Source: Chitinophaga pinensis
GTDB taxonomy: Bacteria; Bacteroidota; Bacteroidia; AKYH767-A; OLB10
DNA: 28,383 nt
Assembly: GCA_945872015.1 (NCBI GenBank)
Contig: CAMBYJ010000003.1
Coordinates: 1 to 28,383 of the forward strand
Direction of reading: 5' to 3'
Part shown: piece after piece, positions 23,964 through 28,383 of the stretch
Numbering within the stretch: the first letter of the stretch is position 1
How the letters are laid out: every line of letters begins with the position of its first letter
Notes under the pieces: model-generated
Databases searched by the model: none
Told to the model about the DNA's origin: nothing
The model's input: the letters and a program-made list of their open reading frames with translations, nothing else
Translations under genes and position numbers: made by a program

Positions 23964-25019
23964 TTAATGAAGTATTTTAAATACTAACTCTCTTAGCAAG
24001 TCGCCATCAGATGTACTTGTGTTGTTAAATCCTTTGGATTTCAAATCGTATTCTCTAAGATGACTTATAATAAAAGCAGTTTTGTTAATTGAATAATTTC
24101 GTGCAGCCGTTTCATATTCTCTTACAAAATATGGATTGACTTTTAATTTTGATGCTACATTGCCTTGTGATTTATCAGCTAAGGTATGATAGAGCATCAC
24201 CTTCGAGAAGTATGAAAATAAATTGAAAATGGTCAACACAAAAGGATTGCTTTTGGGATTAGCTCTAAAATAATTCACAATTTGTGTCGACTTAATCACA
24301 TCTTTTCTGCCAAGCGCATTCTGTAATTCAAAAATATTGAAGTCTTTACTAATTCCTATATTCTTTTCAATATGCGACGCATCAATGGTTGTTCCTTCAC
24401 TCAGAGTGATGGTAAGCTTATCAATTTCATTTACCACTTTTGATAAGTCATTACCCAGATAGTCGGCCATTAACTTTGCTGCAGCAGGAGCAATTTTATA
24501 TTTTCTGGATACAATGTACTTTTCAATCCACTCTGTTAGTTTGCTATCATGAATCTTTTTCGATTCGAATACAACTCCAGACTTTTCAATCGACTTATAA
24601 GCTTTACTTCGTTTATCTAGCATTTTGTATTTATAACAAAAAACTAAAATGGTACTTGGTAACGGATTGCTTAAATAGTTTATAAATGGATCAGAATCTT
24701 TCCCTTTGTCTGAATCGTCATCATCTGATTTACCTCTTGAGAATGCTTTGAAATCTTGTGCTTCTTTTACAATTATTACCTGATAGTTTCCCATCATTGG
24801 GAATCCTTTAGCTAAACCAGTTAATTGAATTTTATCTATATCACGACCATAGAGAATGGATTGATTAAACCCTTTTTCAGCTTCATCTAAAACAGTATTT
24901 TCAATAAGGTCAGATAATTTATCAATATAAAACGGTTCTTCGCCTTGTAATAAATAAACAGGACTGTACTTTTTAGCCTGAATATCTTTGTGAATTTCTT
25001 CAAATGATTTAGCTGCCAC
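23964..25019 (-). CDS. holA: DNA polymerase III delta subunit, GTG start
   Basis: A 351-residue clamp-loader subunit that opens the sliding clamp during replication. Recognisable segments are SPVYLLQGEEPFYIDKL (N-terminal HolA signature), ILYGRDID, FPMMGNYQVIIVKEAQDF, PLPSTILVFCYK, LADYLGNDLSKVVNEIDKL-like MADYLGNDLSKVVNEIDKL, and the C-terminal collar domain with FELQNALGRKD and NPFVLTIFNLFSYFSKV. A charged insertion SRGKSDDDDSDKGKDSD lies in the AAA-like domain. The start is GTG (25017-25019), 11 bases after the AMP nucleosidase stop, with no in-frame ATG between. Middle gene of the operon with amn and mqnA. Confidence 0.93.
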   Translation of the reverse strand: MAAKSFEEIHKDIQAKKYSPVYLLQGEEPFYIDKLSDLIENTVLDEAEKGFNQSILYGRDIDKIQLTGLAKGFPMMGNYQVIIVKEAQDFKAFSRGKSDDDDSDKGKDSDPFINYLSNPLPSTILVFCYKYKMLDKRSKAYKSIEKSGVVFESKKIHDSKLTEWIEKYIVSRKYKIAPAAAKLMADYLGNDLSKVVNEIDKLTITLSEGTTIDASHIEKNIGISKDFNIFELQNALGRKDVIKSTQIVNYFRANPKSNPFVLTIFNLFSYFSKVMLYHTLADKSQGNVASKLKVNPYFVREYETAARNYSINKTAFIISHLREYDLKSKGFNNTSTSDGDLLRELVFKILH

Positions 25020-25030
25020 TGCAATGAAAA

Positions 25031-25801
25031 TTAAAAGCGTAAATGCTTGACAGTTAGTCCGTGATTTATTAACTCGTTCAATGATGCAATTCCTATTTTC
25101 AAATGCTCTTCAACAAATTGTTGTGTTACTATATTGTCGCTTGATGAAGTTTTTATCCCTTCAGGAATCATCGGCTGGTCAGAAACTAAAAGGAGTGCAC
25201 CCGCTGGAATTTGGTTTGCAAAGCCTACAGTAAAAATTGTTGCGGTCTCCATGTCAATTGCCATTGAACGTGTAGTCTCTAAATACTTTTTAAAGTCTTC
25301 ATCATGTTCCCAAACTCTTCTGTTTGTTGTGTACACGGTACCTGTCCAGTAATCTCTGTCGAAATTTCTAATAGTAGTAGAAACAGCCTTTTGTAAACTA
25401 AATGCAGGAAGCGCTGGCACTTCAGCAGGGAAGTAATCATTTGAAGTCCCTTCTCCTCGAATAGCTGCAATCGGAAGTATCAAATCTCCTAGCTGATTTT
25501 TCTTTTTCAATCCACCACACTTGCCTAAAAATAACACTGCATAAGGGTTGATAGCACTTAGTAAATCCATTATTATGGCTGCATTCGGACTACCCATTCC
25601 AAAGTTGATGATGGTGATTCCGTTAGCAGATGCAGACGGCATTGGTTTGTCATTTCCAACTACTTCTACATTGTACATTTCAGCAAATAAAGTAACATAC
25701 TTTTGAAAGTTGGTTAACAAAATATATTTGCCAAAATCTTCTAATCCTCTGCCCGTATATCTAGGTAGCCAATTGTCAACTATTTCTTTCTTGTTTTTCA
25801 T
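25031..25801 (-). CDS. amn: AMP nucleosidase
   Basis: A 256-residue enzyme of the nucleoside phosphorylase/hydrolase fold. The full-length pattern KNKKEIVDNWLPRYTGRGLE, NGITIINFGMGSPNAAIIMD, LFLGKCGGLKKKNQLGDLIL, RGEGTSNDYFP, MAIDMETATIF (with the catalytic-site Met-Glu) and LLVSDQPMIPEG matches the Bacteroidota proteins called AMP nucleosidase, which split AMP into adenine and ribose 5-phosphate. The usual long N-terminal domain of the E. coli enzyme is absent, as in other short members. First gene of the amn-holA-mqnA unit. The same superfamily includes futalosine hydrolase (MqnB), so its neighbour mqnA is worth noting. No TAnnTTTG element is visible upstream on the minus strand. Confidence 0.88.
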   Translation of the reverse strand: MKNKKEIVDNWLPRYTGRGLEDFGKYILLTNFQKYVTLFAEMYNVEVVGNDKPMPSASANGITIINFGMGSPNAAIIMDLLSAINPYAVLFLGKCGGLKKKNQLGDLILPIAAIRGEGTSNDYFPAEVPALPAFSLQKAVSTTIRNFDRDYWTGTVYTTNRRVWEHDEDFKKYLETTRSMAIDMETATIFTVGFANQIPAGALLLVSDQPMIPEGIKTSSSDNIVTQQFVEEHLKIGIASLNELINHGLTVKHLRF

Positions 25802-25825
25802 TTAATAAAGGAATAAAAAATAAAC

Positions 25826-25833
25826 TAAATTTG
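25826..25833 (+). promoter_or_regulatory. -7 promoter element before the HsdR-N-like gene
   Basis: TAAATTTG ends 8 bases before ATG 25842, so the predicted transcript has almost no leader. TAAATTTGTTCGATA (25826-25840) is identical to 1407-1421. The whole divergent intergenic region is only 40 bases. Confidence 0.58.
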
Positions 25834-25841
25834 TTCGATAG

Positions 25842-26297
25842 ATGGAATCTGAATTCTTTACACTTAATTTACCCACGTTTCAGTTCAATGTTCAGTCGCA
25901 AGGACAAAGTAAGCAAATTTTTGACTTCGTTCGGAGAAGATTTGTATCGCTTACACCTGAAGAATGGGTTCGTCAGCATTTCGTTCGCTTTATGGTCGAT
26001 TATCATTCATACCCTCTTTCGTTATTTGCTATTGAGAAGCAGGTTGTTGTTAACGGTTTAAAGCAGAGAGCCGATGTAGTTGTTTATAATAAAGATGGTA
26101 AACCATGGCTGATTGTAGAATGTAAAGCACCAACAGTAAAGCTTGATGAAAATACCCTGCACCAAGTAGTTAGATATAATCTGACGCTTAATGTTCCTTA
26201 TCTTGTGCTAACAAACGGATTAGAACACTTTTGTCTCGAATACCAAAACGAGTCTTTTGTATTTTTACCCGAATTGCCTGCATTTCCTAATTCATAA
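25842..26297 (+). CDS. Stand-alone type I restriction HsdR N-terminal-like (PD-(D/E)xK fold) protein
   Basis: A 151-residue protein matching the HSDR_N_2-type domain. It has the PD-(D/E)xK pattern QRADVVVY (D78), LIVECKAP (E93, K95), and an upstream helix glutamate E65 in AIEKQV, so a nuclease core appears intact. There is no helicase motor and no methylase or specificity gene nearby, so this is not a restriction system. Similar solitary proteins are recurrent housekeeping-region neighbours in Bacteroidota as far as I recall; their role is unknown to me. It is divergent from AMP nucleosidase with a 40-base gap and lies 17 bases ahead of the RlmB-type gene, with which it is probably co-transcribed. 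Confidence 0.84.
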   Translation: MESEFFTLNLPTFQFNVQSQGQSKQIFDFVRRRFVSLTPEEWVRQHFVRFMVDYHSYPLSLFAIEKQVVVNGLKQRADVVVYNKDGKPWLIVECKAPTVKLDENTLHQVVRYNLTLNVPYLVLTNGLEHFCLEYQNESFVFLPELPAFPNS

Positions 26298-26314
26298 TTA
26301 ATAAAACCACTGAA

Positions 26315-27085
26315 ATGAGAGAATACTCGGATAATAGAAATCAAAATCAAAATGAAAACTTGATTTATGGAACGCGGGCTGTGCTTGAAGCTATTCGCTC
26401 AGGTAAGGAAATAGAAAAACTATTTTTACAAAGCAATTTAAATAATCCGCTGATTAAAGAACTAAAGTCTGAGTTAAAATCAAGCGGAGTGCAATTTCAA
26501 TTGGTGCCTATAGAAAAGTTGAATCGTTTAACTCGAAATAATCATCAAGGTGTTGTAGGATTTGTTGCTGAGATAAGTTACTATACAATTGAAGATGTCG
26601 TTCCTCAGCTATTTGAAAGAGGAAAGAATCCAATCATAATAATTTTAGATCGAATTACGGATACGCGTAACATGGGAGCTATTGCAAGAACGGCTGAGTG
26701 CATGGGGGCTTCTGCTATCGTTATTCCTTCGCGTGGTTCAGCAATTATAAATGCCGATACAGTGAAAACATCGGCTGGTGCATTACATTATATTCCAATT
26801 TGCAGAGAGGATAATTTGAAAGTGGTAATTGACTATTTGAAAGAGTCAGGAATCTCGATTGTTGCTTGTTCTGAAAAAACAAATGAAACAATTTATCAAG
26901 CTGATTATACAAAACCAGTTGCCATTATTTTAGGTAGTGAAGAGAATGGTATTTCTGGTGAGTATATGAAGCGCGCAGATACAATTGTTAAGATACCTAT
27001 GACAGGTAAAATTGAGTCGTTGAATGTTTCTGTTGCAGCAGGTATGATACTTTCTGAAGTAGTTCGTCAAAGAGTTAAAGTATGA
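26315..27085 (+). CDS. rlmB: 23S rRNA guanosine 2'-O-methyltransferase, RlmB/TrmH (SpoU) family
   Basis: A 256-residue SPOUT-superfamily methyltransferase. The N-terminal substrate-binding domain has LIYGTRAVLEAIRSGKEIEKLF and LNRLTRNNHQGVVGFVAE, characteristic of RlmB, which methylates G2251 of 23S rRNA. The knotted catalytic domain has motif 1 LDRITDTRNMGAIARTAECM (with the catalytic N and R), motif 2 AIILGSEENGIS, and motif 3 IPMTGKIESLNVSVAAGMIL. The N-terminus begins with an Asn/Gln-rich stretch (DNRNQNQNEN). Which nucleotide it modifies is inferred from the family. The stop overlaps the start of the downstream gene (ATGA). Confidence 0.92.
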   Translation: MREYSDNRNQNQNENLIYGTRAVLEAIRSGKEIEKLFLQSNLNNPLIKELKSELKSSGVQFQLVPIEKLNRLTRNNHQGVVGFVAEISYYTIEDVVPQLFERGKNPIIIILDRITDTRNMGAIARTAECMGASAIVIPSRGSAIINADTVKTSAGALHYIPICREDNLKVVIDYLKESGISIVACSEKTNETIYQADYTKPVAIILGSEENGISGEYMKRADTIVKIPMTGKIESLNVSVAAGMILSEVVRQRVKV

Positions 27086-28383
27086 AACGGTTTATAATTG
27101 ATAATGGACTTCTGATATTGATTTTATGCGTAGGTGTTGCTATGCGTTTTTATCACTTTGCAGATTGGTCGTTGACAAATGATGAGTTAAGTGCATTATC
27201 ACGTTTGCAATTTGAAAGTTTATCATCGGTAATTGAAAATGGCGTTCGATTAGATGATATGCATCCGATGGGTGTACAAGTGTTTTTATGGTACTGGACA
27301 AAATTATTTGGGTTGACACCTTTTGTTGTTCGTTTGCCATTTGTAATTCTTGGATGTTTATCGTTAGGATTGTTTTATCTGATTGCAAAAGATTGGATTG
27401 GGACTAATCGCGCGTTAATTGCATTGTCAATTTTTGCTTGTTCTGAATTTCCAATTTTGTATAGTCAACTCGCACGACCGTATTCTCCAGGAGTATTTTT
27501 TTCGTTGCTGTTTGTTTTAGCATGGAGTAAAATTGTTTTTCAAAAAGAAATTAGCAAGCCTTCTTTCACAAAATGGAATTTACTATTGGTAGCGGGTGGA
27601 GTAGGTGCAATGTATTCACATTATTTTAGTTTTTTGTTTGTTGGATTAGTTGGACTTGTAGGATTAATTTTTATTCGTGAAAATAAAACACGCTTGTTTT
27701 ATTTGTTGGGTGGAGTAATTATGTTTTTGATGTATATTCCTAATGCGAATGTTTTTATTACACATTTTAGTGTCGGTGGTTTAGGAGGAGAAGGTGGGTG
27801 GCTCGGAGCTCCAGGAAGATTTGCAATTTTCGAATTTTTGTTTTACTCACTCAATAACGATTGGATGCTTGTTGCCTATTTATTGATAATAGTTTTTGCT
27901 GCATTGCTAATGAATAAATTTAAGCTAGTCAACAAAAAAATATTTTTTGTTTCGATTATTCTTGGATTATTGCCAGTGCTGATTGCGTACTTTTATTCTG
28001 TATTTAAGAATCCGGTTTTTCAATATTCAATTCTTGTTTTTGGATATCCACTGATTATAATTGCAATTTGTTCATTACTTGATTTTAAAAATACAACAAT
28101 CGCAAAGTCATTAGTAGTTTTAACGATGATGCTGTTTTTTTATAGTTCAGTATTTTCAAAAAAATATTATTCTACAGAACAATTTGCTGTGTTTAAAGAA
28201 TTGGTTGATGACGTAAAAAGTTATTCAAATCAATACGGCGAAAAAAATCTTGAATACACAGTTAACGTAATCAAACCTTATTACTTTAACTATTATTTTG
28301 AAGATGATAATCTCAAATCAAAATTTGTTCAATATCGTTGCAATGATAATTCAACCTATTTGGAGTTGGATAGTATTTTGAAG
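27082..28383 (+). CDS. GT39-like polytopic membrane glycosyltransferase, 3'-truncated by the window edge
   Basis: The frame is open from ATG 27082 to the window end (434 codons, no stop). The ATG overlaps the rlmB stop by four bases. The translated product is strongly hydrophobic, with about eight to ten membrane helices. The first periplasmic loop has WSLTNDELSALSRL, whose Asp-Glu pair suits the catalytic acid of GT-C enzymes, then RLDDMHPMGVQVFLWYWTKLFG, VVRLPFVILG and SQLARPYSPGVFFSLL, as in GT39/ArnT-like dolichyl- or polyprenyl-phosphate-sugar transferases. A soluble C-terminal part starts around residue 365 (STEQFAVFKELVDDV). Acceptor and sugar are unknown. The C-terminus lies beyond the window. 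Confidence 0.78.
   Translation, partial: MKRFIIDNGLLILILCVGVAMRFYHFADWSLTNDELSALSRLQFESLSSVIENGVRLDDMHPMGVQVFLWYWTKLFGLTPFVVRLPFVILGCLSLGLFYLIAKDWIGTNRALIALSIFACSEFPILYSQLARPYSPGVFFSLLFVLAWSKIVFQKEISKPSFTKWNLLLVAGGVGAMYSHYFSFLFVGLVGLVGLIFIRENKTRLFYLLGGVIMFLMYIPNANVFITHFSVGGLGGEGGWLGAPGRFAIFEFLFYSLNNDWMLVAYLLIIVFAALLMNKFKLVNKKIFFVSIILGLLPVLIAYFYSVFKNPVFQYSILVFGYPLIIIAICSLLDFKNTTIAKSLVVLTMMLFFYSSVFSKKYYSTEQFAVFKELVDDVKSYSNQYGEKNLEYTVNVIKPYYFNYYFEDDNLKSKFVQYRCNDNSTYLELDSILK

Noticed and set aside
23971..23985. Palindrome AGTATTT-T-AAATACT just upstream of mqnA
   Set aside because: It lies inside the holA coding end, is AT-only apart from its outer bases, and has no second copy or position that marks it as an operator.
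25842..26297. A restriction-modification system because of the HsdR-N domain
   Set aside because: No helicase, methylase or specificity gene is adjacent; neighbours are housekeeping genes.
27140..27388. 82-codon minus-strand frame
   Set aside because: It is antisense to the open membrane glycosyltransferase frame that starts at 27082 and is coupled to rlmB.

Overview
The window comes from a member of the Bacteroidota. It carries a GldJ-type gliding/type IX secretion lipoprotein, a fused SecDF, DUF2851, DUF6438 and HSDR_N_2-type family proteins, a futalosine-pathway MqnA, and AT-rich DNA with Bacteroidota-type promoters (-7 element TAnnTTTG) ahead of many genes. I cannot fix the order or genus. 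I see no tRNA, rRNA, CRISPR array, insertion sequence or prophage: this is a dense chromosomal backbone with no gene-free stretch over about 130 bases.

Layout. 1-1310: the 3' part of gldJ, closed by a strong UUCG hairpin terminator. 1432-2354: a small conserved-looking protein translationally coupled to an FtsE-like ABC ATPase. 2346-4605 (minus): two overlapping GT-B glycosyltransferases. 4741-7764: secDF, ending at a hairpin shared with a convergent minus-strand pair, a potassium channel with RCK domains (8715-9725) and an RmlD-like reductase (7812-8714). 9795-11833 (minus): a DUF2851 gene and, upstream, a SRPBCC-domain gene preceded by a 46-residue DUF2256 gene with an ATGA overlap. 11938-15933: pyrG (CTP synthase), yidC and a DUF6438 lipoprotein. 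15993-17087: hppD. 17210-19159: an exported or membrane-anchored protein of unknown role with a sialidase-associated N-terminal domain. 19320-20600: an alpha-oxoamine synthase of unknown substrate. 20597-22884: a single-domain response regulator and, divergent from it, a membrane PAS histidine kinase. 22928-23224: a small unknown protein. 23216-25801 (minus): AMP nucleosidase, DNA polymerase III delta (holA) and mqnA as one likely operon. 25842 to the end: an HsdR-N-like nuclease-fold protein, an RlmB/TrmH-type rRNA methyltransferase and a GT39-like membrane glycosyltransferase cut by the window edge.

Themes. Envelope biogenesis dominates: SecDF and YidC are both present and share a 14-base promoter core although 9 kb apart, alongside GldJ, FtsE and the glycosyltransferases. 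The amn-holA-mqnA operon places a nucleoside-hydrolase-family enzyme beside a futalosine-pathway enzyme. The TAnnTTTG elements show that the TTG codons at 11917 (pyrG) and 11093 (DUF2851) lie in promoter DNA, so those genes begin further downstream, and that several genes, most clearly the potassium channel, are probably translated from leaderless or nearly leaderless mRNAs. I found no obvious new multi-gene defence or mobile system; the best leads are smaller-scale and are listed in the findings.
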